From Neptunomonas sp. (GTDB lineage Bacteria; Pseudomonadota; Gammaproteobacteria; Pseudomonadales; Balneatricaceae): 61,614 nucleotides of DNA. Shown here piece by piece: positions 18,231 to 27,322 of the stretch. The stretch lies in the NCBI RefSeq assembly GCF_016744175.1, contig NZ_JADGEV010000023.1, positions 1 to 61,614 of the forward strand, given 5' to 3'. How positions within the stretch are numbered: the stretch's first letter is position 1; the number at the start of each line of letters is the position of its first letter. Made by a program: the position numbers and the translations under genes. Below the pieces are notes generated by a model. That model saw only the letters and a program-made list of their open reading frames with translations. It was not told where the DNA came from and did no database searches.

Positions 18231-18547
18231 CGTGATAATACAGGGGTGGGTACAATTGTTGCTCCATAACTTATTCAGGAAAGCCGCTCTGCGCGTGGAT
18301 GTATATATGCCAGGAGTCTCTTTTTATGGCCATTCAGCGTGTAGCCAATATCGTTAAAATAGGCTATAAATAAACGCGATCTAAAATCGTAATGTTATAT
18401 GTTAAGGCGAGGTTGGTAGTAATAACTTATTGGTTCACATTTTTTGAACGTACAGTAACGTTCGTCTTTTTAAAGTCTCGATCTATATAATCGACTGATC
18501 TTTCTACAACTACAGTGGCTCGGGTCTTAATGTAAGGGTGTTAGTGG
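18231..18547. other. Upstream region of the GGDEF-EAL regulator gene
   Basis: About 317 bases without a sizeable gene. Notable parts are a 15-codon frame (18326-18373, starting MAIQRVANIV) preceded by AGGAG, an inverted repeat GAACGT-N6-ACGTTC followed by GTCTTTTT near 18445-18470, and a TATAAT-like sequence in ctatataatcga near 18484-18494. These may be leader, attenuator or promoter parts; none is certain. Confidence 0.35.
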
Positions 18548-21052
18548 ATGACTGTGCTTCCTCAACTCTTGTTAGTGAACAGCAATAATGAACAACGAAA
18601 AACGCTTTGCAACTACATAAAATTGAGTGGACACTTTGATGTTATAGAAGCCGAGAGTGGCAAAGATGCTGCGGCGGTGCTAAAACAGTCGAATATCTCT
18701 TGTGTCATTAGTGACATATATATTGGCGCGTTGGATGGCTGGAGACTGGCGCGAATGGTGCGCTCAGGGGTTTTCATTTGCAGTGAAACAACGCCGTTCA
18801 TCATTGTTACTTCAACATGGTGTAAGCGTATTGCAGAAACTACTGCGAGAGAGTTTGATATTGATCATTTGCTTCCTTTCGCTCAGCATAAAAAATTAGA
18901 TAATCTTCTTAAAAACAGCCTTACTCCTCGAGAAACAGTGCGAAAAGACCGGGTCTTAGCAATTGAAGATGCCCCCGATACGGCTCATTTAATCCAGCGC
19001 ATATTACGTAATCGCTTTGATGTTGATGTTGCTCCTGATGGTCCAACTGGACTTGACATGTGGAAGGAAAAAAAGCACTCAATTGTCCTTCTCGATGTTA
19101 TGTTGCCAGGGATCTCAGGCCCGGATGTTATGGACCTAATTCTTCAGGAAAGCCCTAACCAGACAATCGTCATTATGACAGCCCATGGCAGTATGGACCT
19201 GGCTGAAGAGCTAATGTTGAAAGGCGCCTCTGATTTTATTTCTAAGCCGTTTCGGACAGAGCAACTGCGCAAGGTATGTGAGGTGGCTTCTCGCAGAGAG
19301 GATTTCTTGATCAGTAATGAGCAGTTTGCTCAAACGGTTGATTCTCTCAAAGAAAATGAGAGGGTGAGGGTTTCGCAGGCAAAAAAACATCAGAATGTTT
19401 TAGATACGCTTAGCACGGTAATTCTGGAGCTGGATAGTGAAGGCTGCATTGTTTTTGCCAATAAAGCCTGGTATCAACTGACGGGACTGACAGCAGCGGG
19501 TAGCCTGAAGAAACCATTTGGTGACTGTGTTCGAGTAGATGATGAGCGTACCGCTAACAATATTTTAAGTGTAATTAGTAACCTCTATGAGCAAAAGATT
19601 GACCACAGTCGGTTGGAGTTTAAGTTATTAGATAGCAACGATCAGGAAATTTGGGTGGAGGCCCGTTTGAATCGTGTTAAACGTGAGAATGACGTTGAAG
19701 CTATATCCGTTGCTCTTGACGACATTACTGCCCGAAAAAGTGCTGAGAAAAGGCTCGAATACCTTGCTTCTCACGATACCCTGACAGGGCTCTATAATCG
19801 TTACTATTTTGATAACGCACTTCGTCGGTTAGCCTCTCAATCCCGGCATAATGGCAGTAAACATTCGCTACTTTATTTGGATCTAGATCATTTCAAAGCG
19901 ATTAATGATACCCAAGGACATAATAAAGGGGATTATATTCTTAAAAGTGTTGCGTACAAGCTGCAGCATCGGCTACGAGACAGTGACATTCTTTGCCGAA
20001 TTGGCGGCGATGAGTTTGCGGTATTACTTAGTAATACTGACATCATCCAAGCTGAGTCTATCGCCAAAGACCTTTGTAAGTTAGTGGCTACAGATCAGTA
20101 TCGATTTGGTGATCAAATATATAAGATTAGTGCCAGCATTGGTATTAGCGCTATAGATGGGCAGGCTGAAAAAGCACAAAAATATTTGCAAAGAGCTGAT
20201 ATTGCTCTTTACGTTGCTAAACGTCACGGTCGTAATTTGGTTCATGTTTATACATCGGGAGATAGAGACAGCGAAGATATAAAATCCAGTATGGAATGGT
20301 TGCACAAGCTTCAGCACGCCATTGCGCAGGATAATCTTCTGTTACATTACCAACCGATTGTCCATATTGAGTCTGGTGAAATTGCTTATTATGAGGCGCT
20401 TGTCCGTCTAAATATTGATAATCAAATGATTTTTCCCGATGATTTTATACCGGCCTTGGAGCGCCTTGAAGATGCGAACTTATTAGATCATCAGGTAGTA
20501 GGGAAAGCGATTAAGGCACTTGCTGAGTACCCCGAGTTAATGAAGGTTGCTATCAACCTTTCAGCCCAAGCTTTTAGTGATGAGCGGCTGGTTCCTTTGA
20601 TAGAAGATAAGCTGAGAAAATTTAACGTTGACCCTCAACGAGTAATATTTGAATTGACAGAGTCAGCTAGTCTATCCAATCTGTCGGCGACACAACGGAT
20701 GGTCTCTGAGTTGTCTGAAATGGGCTGTGGCTTTTCAATTGATGACTTTGGCACCGGTTTCAGTACTTTTACTTATTTAAAGAACCTACCTGCCGATACC
20801 GTAAAAATTGATGGCTCATTTGTTAAAGAGTTGACCAATAACAGTATAGATTTGGCTTTAGTGAAAGCGATACGTGAAGTTGCCAGTGCTCTGGGGAAAC
20901 TAACGGTAGCAGAATTTGTTGAAGATCAGGAAGTATTGAACTTACTCAAAGAGATTAAAGTGGATTATGCTCAGGGGTATTATCTAGGCCGCCCCAAACC
21001 GATTGAAGAGTTAGGTATCCGAGACTCTGATTACGAATCTAAGGTTTCTTAA
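18548..21052 (+). CDS. Response regulator with REC-REC-PAS-GGDEF-EAL (c-di-GMP synthesis/breakdown)
   Basis: 834 residues. The first receiver (1-125) has Asp56 but lacks the acidic pair and the Lys, so it is probably not phosphorylatable. The second (133-250) is complete: Glu140-Asp141, phospho-acceptor Asp183, Thr211, Lys233. A PAS domain (about 285-395) follows. The GGDEF domain is intact (GGDEF 486-490) with an RxxD inhibitory site (Arg477-Asp480) at the right distance. The EAL domain is also intact: EAL 616-618, then FELTES, DDFGTG, KID and a Glu in EFVE. Either cyclase or phosphodiesterase may dominate. It lies upstream of a TonB receptor and near an orphan hybrid-less histidine kinase, its likely phosphodonor. 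Confidence 0.9.
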   Translation: MTVLPQLLLVNSNNEQRKTLCNYIKLSGHFDVIEAESGKDAAAVLKQSNISCVISDIYIGALDGWRLARMVRSGVFICSETTPFIIVTSTWCKRIAETTAREFDIDHLLPFAQHKKLDNLLKNSLTPRETVRKDRVLAIEDAPDTAHLIQRILRNRFDVDVAPDGPTGLDMWKEKKHSIVLLDVMLPGISGPDVMDLILQESPNQTIVIMTAHGSMDLAEELMLKGASDFISKPFRTEQLRKVCEVASRREDFLISNEQFAQTVDSLKENERVRVSQAKKHQNVLDTLSTVILELDSEGCIVFANKAWYQLTGLTAAGSLKKPFGDCVRVDDERTANNILSVISNLYEQKIDHSRLEFKLLDSNDQEIWVEARLNRVKRENDVEAISVALDDITARKSAEKRLEYLASHDTLTGLYNRYYFDNALRRLASQSRHNGSKHSLLYLDLDHFKAINDTQGHNKGDYILKSVAYKLQHRLRDSDILCRIGGDEFAVLLSNTDIIQAESIAKDLCKLVATDQYRFGDQIYKISASIGISAIDGQAEKAQKYLQRADIALYVAKRHGRNLVHVYTSGDRDSEDIKSSMEWLHKLQHAIAQDNLLLHYQPIVHIESGEIAYYEALVRLNIDNQMIFPDDFIPALERLEDANLLDHQVVGKAIKALAEYPELMKVAINLSAQAFSDERLVPLIEDKLRKFNVDPQRVIFELTESASLSNLSATQRMVSELSEMGCGFSIDDFGTGFSTFTYLKNLPADTVKIDGSFVKELTNNSIDLALVKAIREVASALGKLTVAEFVEDQEVLNLLKEIKVDYAQGYYLGRPKPIEELGIRDSDYESKVS

Positions 21053-21496
21053 TATAGTGAACTTCTCGTTTCTGGCACTACAGATTTGATCATTGATGTT
21101 GCGCGTGCATACGTTGAGAATCATAGCAATGACGGTACACTGATTTCTAAAGTAACTCTGAAAAAGCTCCGAGTGTCGATGTAGGCTCTTTATAACGGCA
21201 AAGGATTTTAGGCAATCTTTCTGGTAGTTTGCAAGAGGATAGACGTATTTGATTAGATGGAGGTGATGCCTGTTCTGGGCAACACGCTTTATGAAGCACA
21301 AGGGTAAGTGGTAACTATACGAATGATTCTACCGATGAGTGAGCGCATCAAAGGGGCTCAGTATTAGTATACAGAAGGGATATAGACTGGAAGGTTTAAG
21401 AACTCGGTATCTTAACCGTTTGACTATCAAGCCCTCTGGATGGAGCTGGAAAAACTGACGTTTATTTTTTCTGTTTTTACAATAACGAGGTCAAAC
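21053..21496. other. Gap before the TonB-dependent receptor
   Basis: 444 bases without a firm gene. The frame directly after the stop of the GGDEF-EAL gene stays open for 41 codons and reads rather like protein (ELLVSGTTDLIIDVARAY), ending at a TAG near 21184; it has no start codon or ribosome binding site. No cobalamin, FMN or TPP riboswitch element and no clear Fur box was found. Confidence 0.35.
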
Positions 21497-23644
21497 ATGC
21501 GCAGAGTGCATCAATTCGGAGTAGGGGTAATTGCACTATTAGCTATTATGCCAGCATTCGCTCAATTGAATAGCGGACTCAACGAGGAAGAAGGGCTAGA
21601 GGATCTCTATGGTGGTGAGGAGTTTGTTAGTATCGCCACCGGTAGCAACAAACCCATCTATAAGGCTCCTGCAGTAGCCTCTGTTATCACAGCTCGAGAC
21701 ATTGAGATGCTTGGTGCTAGGAGCCTCAATGAAGTGTTGGAGACAGTACCGGGTCTGCATGTTTCGATGTCAACGTTAAGTCGAATTAACCCTGTTTATT
21801 CAATAAGGGGTGTTCATACTGGTTATAATTCGCAAGTATTATTACTCATTGATGGAGTTCCTCTGCAAACCCCTAGTACTGGAGGGCGGCCAGAGTTGTT
21901 TAACCTCTCGGTTGCCAGCATTGCTCGGATTGAAGTTATACGTGGTCCTGGTTCTGCTGTCTATGGAGCAGACGCTTATTCAGGTGTGGTAAGCGTGATT
22001 ACAAAAGATGCCAAATCTATTGATGGCACTGACGTTGGAGGGCGAATTGGTTCTTTTGATAGCCGTGATCTATGGCTGCAATCTGGAGGTCAATGGAATG
22101 GTTTAGATGTGGTGTTTGGTCTTTCCTATCAAAGCAGTAATGGAGATTCTGACCGAATTATCAATTCTGACCTTCAGACTATGTTGGATGGTGCATTAGG
22201 CACGAATGCGTCATTGGCACCGGGATCATTATCAACTAATTATGAATATTTGGAGACCCGCCTTGGTTTAAAAAACGATAACTGGCGGGTGGGCTTTTGG
22301 GGTTGGAATCAGGATGGCTCAGGCATTGGAGCTGGGGGAGCACAAGCGCTTGACCCAAGCGGCACACAAACCGATGATGCTTTCCTTGTAGATGTATCTT
22401 ACCAAACATCTGATCTAGTGGCTGACTGGAATTTTAATACTCGCCTTAGTTATTTTTTCTATGATACTCAAACGAGCTTCAGGTTATTGCCTCCTGGAGC
22501 AGTGGTGCCTATTGGTTCAGACGGAAATCTTAACTTTGCGAATCCTGCCGGAATTGTTACTTTCCCTGATGGACTTATCGGCAACCCTAGTGGTAAGGCA
22601 AAGGATAGCCAGCTGGAAGTAGTTGCTTCTTATACTGGGATGTATAATCATCGCTGGCGATTTGCTAGTGGCATTCGTCACCAAACAAATGATAGCAGTG
22701 AAACCAAAAACTTTGGTCCGAGCGTTATTGACGGTAACCAATCAGTGGTGGATGGGACATTAACTGATGTTACCGGCACCCCATTTATCTTTTTACCGCA
22801 CTCTTCAAGAACAATTCATTATTTATCCTTACAGGATGAGTGGCAATTTTCGCCAGACTGGGAGTTAACAGCGGGAGTCCGGTACGATAACTATTCTGAC
22901 TTCGGCAGTACGATCAATCCTCGTGTAGCATTAGTGTGGGCAACACAGCATAACTTGACCACTAAACTGCTTTATGGAAGTGCATTTCGCGCACCCTCAT
23001 TCTCTGAGCAGTTTATCGCGAATAATCCAGTTAGTTTAGGTAATCCGGACCTTGATCCAGAAACTATCGATACTTTGGAGTTGTCATTAAATTACCGACC
23101 CATGCCAGAGCTTCAAAGTACGCTTAGCCTGTTTACCTATGAAGCGCAGGATTTAATCGAATTTGTTGCAGATTCTGGTGCCACCACTCAGACCGCTCAA
23201 AATGCTAGAAACCAAGATGGTTATGGTTTTGAATGGGAAGCGAGTTGGAAGGCAAGCCGGAGTTTACGTCTTAATGCTAACTTTTCTTGGCAACGCTCAG
23301 AAGATAGTGATACTAAACAACGTACCCATGACGCCCCTGGAAAGCAATTTTATCTTAACGCTCACTGGTTAGTCAGTCCTCAGTGGTTAGTGAATACTCA
23401 GTTGAATTGGGTGGGGAGTCGAAAGCGGGCGCAAGGAGATTTGAGAGAGAACATCGATGACTATTCCTTGGTCAACATTGCCATTCGGCGCAAAGACATA
23501 GCCCCTCAACTTGATTTGACTGTCAGTGTTTTCAATCTATTTGACGAAGACGCTCGTGAACCCAGCAATGGGACTATTCCGGACGACTATCCGATGGAAG
23601 GGCGTAGTATCAGGATGGAGCTGCAATACAGATTTGACTCGTAA
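21497..23644 (+). CDS. TonB-dependent outer membrane receptor
   Basis: A 715-residue outer membrane receptor for a siderophore, haem, cobalamin or other scarce ligand. The signal peptide MRRVHQFGVGVIALLAIMP ends near AFAQ. The plug domain (about 50-160) has VASVITARDIEMLGARSLNEV, then VLLLIDGVPL and IEVIRGPGSAVYGADAYSGVV, all hallmark plug strings. A 22-strand barrel follows, with LLYGSAFRAPSFSEQF and a final strand MELQYRFDS. The usual last-residue aromatic is displaced by two residues (F-D-S), slightly unusual. No clear TonB box can be named. The ATG at 21497 has an upstream CGAGG. The ligand is unknown; neighbours are signalling genes, not uptake genes. Confidence 0.93.
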   Translation: MRRVHQFGVGVIALLAIMPAFAQLNSGLNEEEGLEDLYGGEEFVSIATGSNKPIYKAPAVASVITARDIEMLGARSLNEVLETVPGLHVSMSTLSRINPVYSIRGVHTGYNSQVLLLIDGVPLQTPSTGGRPELFNLSVASIARIEVIRGPGSAVYGADAYSGVVSVITKDAKSIDGTDVGGRIGSFDSRDLWLQSGGQWNGLDVVFGLSYQSSNGDSDRIINSDLQTMLDGALGTNASLAPGSLSTNYEYLETRLGLKNDNWRVGFWGWNQDGSGIGAGGAQALDPSGTQTDDAFLVDVSYQTSDLVADWNFNTRLSYFFYDTQTSFRLLPPGAVVPIGSDGNLNFANPAGIVTFPDGLIGNPSGKAKDSQLEVVASYTGMYNHRWRFASGIRHQTNDSSETKNFGPSVIDGNQSVVDGTLTDVTGTPFIFLPHSSRTIHYLSLQDEWQFSPDWELTAGVRYDNYSDFGSTINPRVALVWATQHNLTTKLLYGSAFRAPSFSEQFIANNPVSLGNPDLDPETIDTLELSLNYRPMPELQSTLSLFTYEAQDLIEFVADSGATTQTAQNARNQDGYGFEWEASWKASRSLRLNANFSWQRSEDSDTKQRTHDAPGKQFYLNAHWLVSPQWLVNTQLNWVGSRKRAQGDLRENIDDYSLVNIAIRRKDIAPQLDLTVSVFNLFDEDAREPSNGTIPDDYPMEGRSIRMELQYRFDS

Positions 23645-23849
23645 AGCACTTTCATCGTATTTGGGGAAGCACTAATTTAAACCTGCTTGCACCCAAATAC
23701 TAAGCCAGTCTTGCTCATGAATTGATAGTGAGCTACTAGTCATTGAGAAAGCTCTGCCATTGAGGTTTAACGGGTAAGGTTGCTTTCTCTTTATTATTTT
23801 CACGGACGTATCAATGGTTGCAGAATAGGCAAATAAATTGTGACTAGGC

Positions 23850-25427
23850 TTAAAGAGTTTGTTTATCTTCAACTATCAAATTCATTGATGGTTTTAAAGG
23901 AAGAGATAACGTGAAGCAGGCTCCATTACCTAAACTGCTAACAATGGAAATATTGCCCCCCATCATTTGAGCAAATCGTTTTGATATTGCTAACCCTAGT
24001 CCAGTGCCTCCATATTGGCGTTTAATGCTGCCGTCAACTTGCCGGAATTCATCAAAAATCAGTTTGTGTTGATCTCGGGAAATACCGATGCCCGTATCCG
24101 AAACAGACAGCTTTAGCGCTTCGTTGGTTTGCTTGAAAGTAAGTTTGATAGTTCCATTGCTAGTAAATTTGCAAGCATTGGATAGCAGATTTAACAAGAC
24201 ATGCATAACCTTCTCTCGATCGACGACAAAAATAATATCAACAAGAGAGGGGGGGATTATTAGTTGATTATTGTTTTCCACTGTTAGAGGCTTAACGATT
24301 GTATTTAGGTCACTAATGACTTCTAGGAGTGAGGTTTTCTGAGGATTCATCTCCATTTTACCAGATTCACTTTGTGCTAAATCAAGAATAGAGCCAATAA
24401 GTGCTAATAACCGTAGTGAGGACTTCATAGCTTGTTCAAGGTCTTCAACTTGCTGGTCCATTGCTTCACATTCAAGCTCCTCCTTAACCAGCTCTATGTA
24501 GCCCATGACCGCTTGTAGAGGGGTTTTAAGCTCGTGGCTGATATTCGCTAAAAACTCGGATTTGGTTCGTGCTGCTACTAAGGCGGCGTCTCTAGCTTGA
24601 ACAAGTTCTTTGGTACGAATTTCAACTTCGGATTCAAGCGAAGCATTCATGCCTATCAATTCATCTTCCTGCTTTTCTAGGGCCTTCATCATCCCATTGT
24701 AGCTTTCGGCCATTTGTTGAATCTCTTTGGCACCTTCGACCCGAACAAAGGTATGTTCGCCACTTGCTCGAGCTTGTTTCATGCTGCGGGAAAGGTTAAA
24801 TATTGGTTGAGTCAGGCGGCCAATACCTAGGTTCATTAGCACTCCCATAGTAGCGGTAATTATCAGGCTAATTAAAATATTGTAAGTCAGTAGGTTGTCT
24901 GACAAAGTAATAAGGGATTCTTTTGATACATTAATTATTACGTACCCCATTATTTTGGGTTCCACTGCCTCCATTTCAAATTGATCCTCTCCCTCATAGA
25001 TATCAGGAAAATAGACTGGAGCAAAGATTCGCCAAGACACTGAGTCCACATCGGCTAGTTGGGGGCTACTGTTGTCTTTTAGCGATATATATCTGTCCGG
25101 CTCGAATTCAAGACTGCCTTTAATTAGTAATGGGATGAGTTTTTCATCTAAGATGGCAACGCCTATTATATCGCTAAAACCTAATACCTGAGATGTGGCC
25201 TCTTCTGCATTTGTTTGGCTGCCGGTTATTAGAGAGAGCACGCTGCGTTCTGCTAGATTTTCGGCTATCTGTAAAGAGTTGTTTACGAGCATCGAGTGGG
25301 ACTGGGTTGAGCCGATCCAAGCGCCAACGAAGGAAGATACAATTGACAGAAAAGCAATGGATAGAAGAAGAAAAGTAAGCAGCTGGCGTCGAAGAGTCTG
25401 TGGTGTATTTCGTCCTATAATCGGCAT
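23850..25427 (-). CDS. Membrane sensor histidine kinase (sensor-HAMP-HisKA-HATPase)
   Basis: 525 residues in the inner membrane. Helix 1 (about 13-38) and helix 2 (about 182-203) bracket a periplasmic sensor of some 140 residues. HAMP (204-255) and a coiled coil lead to the H box ANISHELKTPLQAVMGY with phospho-His298. The ATPase domain has N (LLNLLSNACKF), G1 (VSDTGIGI), F and G2 (GGTGLGLAI) boxes, all intact. There is no fused receiver, so a separate response regulator is needed; the nearby REC-REC-PAS-GGDEF-EAL protein is the obvious candidate. It begins 15 bases after the stop of the upstream binding-protein gene, so they form an operon. Confidence 0.9.
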   Translation of the reverse strand: MPIIGRNTPQTLRRQLLTFLLLSIAFLSIVSSFVGAWIGSTQSHSMLVNNSLQIAENLAERSVLSLITGSQTNAEEATSQVLGFSDIIGVAILDEKLIPLLIKGSLEFEPDRYISLKDNSSPQLADVDSVSWRIFAPVYFPDIYEGEDQFEMEAVEPKIMGYVIINVSKESLITLSDNLLTYNILISLIITATMGVLMNLGIGRLTQPIFNLSRSMKQARASGEHTFVRVEGAKEIQQMAESYNGMMKALEKQEDELIGMNASLESEVEIRTKELVQARDAALVAARTKSEFLANISHELKTPLQAVMGYIELVKEELECEAMDQQVEDLEQAMKSSLRLLALIGSILDLAQSESGKMEMNPQKTSLLEVISDLNTIVKPLTVENNNQLIIPPSLVDIIFVVDREKVMHVLLNLLSNACKFTSNGTIKLTFKQTNEALKLSVSDTGIGISRDQHKLIFDEFRQVDGSIKRQYGGTGLGLAISKRFAQMMGGNISIVSSLGNGACFTLSLPLKPSMNLIVEDKQTL

Positions 25428-25442
25428 AAATTCAATAAGTCA

Positions 25443-26369
25443 TTAGGGTGTTGGAAATACAACATAAAAAGAATGTATTTGCTCTTGACTGTACTCCAAG
25501 CCTAGGTGTGCAGACGTTCGTAGATTGACTCCGACTTTCAATGATTTTAATGGCTCTACTCCGGGTTTGTTTTGCAGTTGATGTATTTCTTGGACCATCT
25601 GTGCCAATCGTACTCCTGACTGCTTGTTATCTGGGTAGATGGAAAATAGCGCACCTCTCTGAGCGTGGGATGGCTTATTGGAGAATAGGACTATTTTATG
25701 ACGCCATGCTTCTTTCAGCAGTAACGGTAATACGACTTTTTCATTAGCAGTGGTCTTGTCTAGTGGTAACCATATTGCGTCGACATAACTTTTGGATTGC
25801 TTAAGTATTTCTTGGTATTTTTCAACGGCTTGGGAAAGGTCTGTGACCTCATAGGAAACCAAATCAATTTTTTTCAAGCCAGCAGATTGTTGAGCTAAAT
25901 CTATTAACCACTTGTTTCTAGGTGTGTAAACTACAAATACACGTCGCACTTTGGGAGCTAGAGTATTAAGTCGAATAAAGAGAGTCTCTGGGTCTGCAAT
26001 TAAGCTAACACCCGATATTCCGTTAGGTGCAAGAGGCAAGGCTCCGCTGACAAAAGGGTAACGATCCTTTAACTCTGATACAAATGAATAGCTACGACGT
26101 CCCAAAGTAATAACCATCTCAACGTTATCTGCTTCCATGTCGGCTAAAATATTAGCTTTATTAAACTTTTTTCCGAGAGAGACTTTAAGCAAGCGCTCAT
26201 CATGTTGAGAGGCAATGCCATCAAGTATTTGTTCAAAAATCTGTTTATAGGGGGCTTTAACTTCCGGGTAAAGTACCGCTAACGTTGCAGCAGAAGCAAT
26301 GGAGTAGCCGAACAGCCAAATGATAATAGCAATAAGTGAGGATTCGTACGTCTTAGTGTTCCATTTCAC
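25443..26369 (-). CDS. Periplasmic ABC-type substrate-binding-like protein (ABC_sub_bind family)
   Basis: 308 residues with an N-terminal signal (LIAIIIWLFGYSIASA) and a two-lobed binding fold: LAVLYPEVKAPYKQIFEQIL, MVITLGRRSYSFV, GVSLIADPETLFIRLNTLAP, RRVFVVYTPRN, then ALFSIYPDNKQSGVRLAQMVQEI and LKVGVNLRTSAHLGL. This matches the uncharacterised ABC_sub_bind type seen near two-component systems. No permease or ATPase is adjacent, which favours a sensory role presenting a ligand to the downstream kinase. The start is GTG at 26369, overlapping the end of a small upstream frame by 17 bases. Confidence 0.8.
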   Translation of the reverse strand: MKWNTKTYESSLIAIIIWLFGYSIASAATLAVLYPEVKAPYKQIFEQILDGIASQHDERLLKVSLGKKFNKANILADMEADNVEMVITLGRRSYSFVSELKDRYPFVSGALPLAPNGISGVSLIADPETLFIRLNTLAPKVRRVFVVYTPRNKWLIDLAQQSAGLKKIDLVSYEVTDLSQAVEKYQEILKQSKSYVDAIWLPLDKTTANEKVVLPLLLKEAWRHKIVLFSNKPSHAQRGALFSIYPDNKQSGVRLAQMVQEIHQLQNKPGVEPLKSLKVGVNLRTSAHLGLEYSQEQIHSFYVVFPTP

Positions 26370-26505
26370 CGTTAGCGCTCAACCCTTTTCGGATTAGATT
26401 GTTGTATGCATCTTCATCGGGCTGCATTAAAGTACTGAGTATGACCGATCTGGGCCCTATGCGACAAGAACTATATTCATCATTGGCATCAAATTCAAAC
26501 TGCAT
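26353..26505 (-). CDS. Possible small protein upstream of and overlapping the binding-protein gene
   Basis: A 50-codon frame on the minus strand from ATG at 26505 ends inside the start of the binding-protein gene. The protein begins MQFEFDANDEYSSCRIGP and is acidic; upstream of the ATG the frame stays open another 20 codons and also looks protein-like (SRFSQKEPRLYADD). The 17-base overlap with the next gene suggests translational coupling. There is no obvious ribosome binding site, so it may instead be the end of a decayed gene. No family is recognised. Confidence 0.4.
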   Translation of the reverse strand: MQFEFDANDEYSSCRIGPRSVILSTLMQPDEDAYNNLIRKGLSANGEMEH

Positions 26506-26911
26506 ATCGTCAGCATAAAGACGCGGTTCTTTTTGGCTAAACCTCGAACTTTCACCTGTCGAATTATGCTAACGATTTCCCTTCAGCCAGAAGGCTCTTC
26601 GGGCCTAATCTCGCTTCTTTGCCGGCGAGCCGTGCATCACCGCCTATATGAAAGCAGACACTTATAGTGTAGTGCAAGAATGGTAAGAAAAATCTGTTGA
26701 GCAAGCTATTAATGGTGACCTTTGTAACATACTGGTGTGCGCAGATAAGTCGGTTTGAGGTGTGCATCCATTTGCATGGAATTTATTAGGAGCGTTACCG
26801 TTGAGTGGGATAGAAATTGAACTGAAGAACTCATGTCATACTCTACAGTAGGTTAGAATACGATATGTGTTTTGGTGTAGTTATCAGTATTTTTAAGATA
26901 AGGAGAAGCGT
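26506..26911. other. Intergenic region, possible remnant sequence
   Basis: About 405 bases. A minus-strand frame (26564-26767) is open, and near 26575-26640 encodes a stretch ARLAGKEARLGPKSLLAEG of odd composition, which may be a decayed end of a mobile element, but I cannot identify it. Further right the sequence is AT-rich and leads into the ribosome binding site AAGGAG of the next gene. Confidence 0.3.
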
Positions 26912-27262
26912 GTGCTTCCTATGGGAACAATTATGGCGGGATGCATGGTGACGGGGTTGTTATTTGCAACACGATTGCCCGTATTGCGTACAGTGCAGAA
27001 GTTACCTGCATGGTTTAGAAAAACGATGGCATTTGTGGTGTTTGCCGCGGGAAGTTGGAATGTGTTTTGGTATGCAATGCGCCATTTTTCTGAGTTTTGG
27101 GGCACGGCTGCCTTGATTTCAGGCTGTTTAATGTTGCTAACCTCTGCCTATATATTTAATGCAAAGTGCTTACCGCGCTTTATCCAAAAGATGCGCCCAG
27201 GTGTTTTGTTTTTGTTGCTATGTTGTGCTGTTTTATATGGCGTTACTATTTATCGACTCTGA
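26912..27262 (+). CDS. Small inner membrane protein of unknown function
   Basis: 116 residues with about three or four helices (roughly 5-20, 37-57, 68-86 and 96-113). No conserved catalytic motif is visible. The start is GTG at 26912, chosen because AAGGAG lies six bases upstream; an ATG three codons later is possible. It converges with the LysR gene, 60 bases away. Similar short four-helix membrane proteins are common and mostly uncharacterised. Confidence 0.6.
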   Translation: MLPMGTIMAGCMVTGLLFATRLPVLRTVQKLPAWFRKTMAFVVFAAGSWNVFWYAMRHFSEFWGTAALISGCLMLLTSAYIFNAKCLPRFIQKMRPGVLFLLLCCAVLYGVTIYRL

Positions 27263-27322
27263 CTATATTTGCAGGCGTTTAGTAGGGTTATTGGCTGCGA
27301 GTATTCTGTTGTGTTTTGTCTC

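Noticed and set aside
21011-21301. A 96-residue minus-strand frame between the regulator and the TonB receptor
   Set aside because: It overlaps the end of the regulator gene, lacks a ribosome binding site, and the opposite strand is at least as protein-like.
21053-21496. Search for a cobalamin or other riboswitch in front of the TonB receptor
   Set aside because: No cobalamin-box core or other known riboswitch core could be found; only AT-rich DNA and minor repeats.
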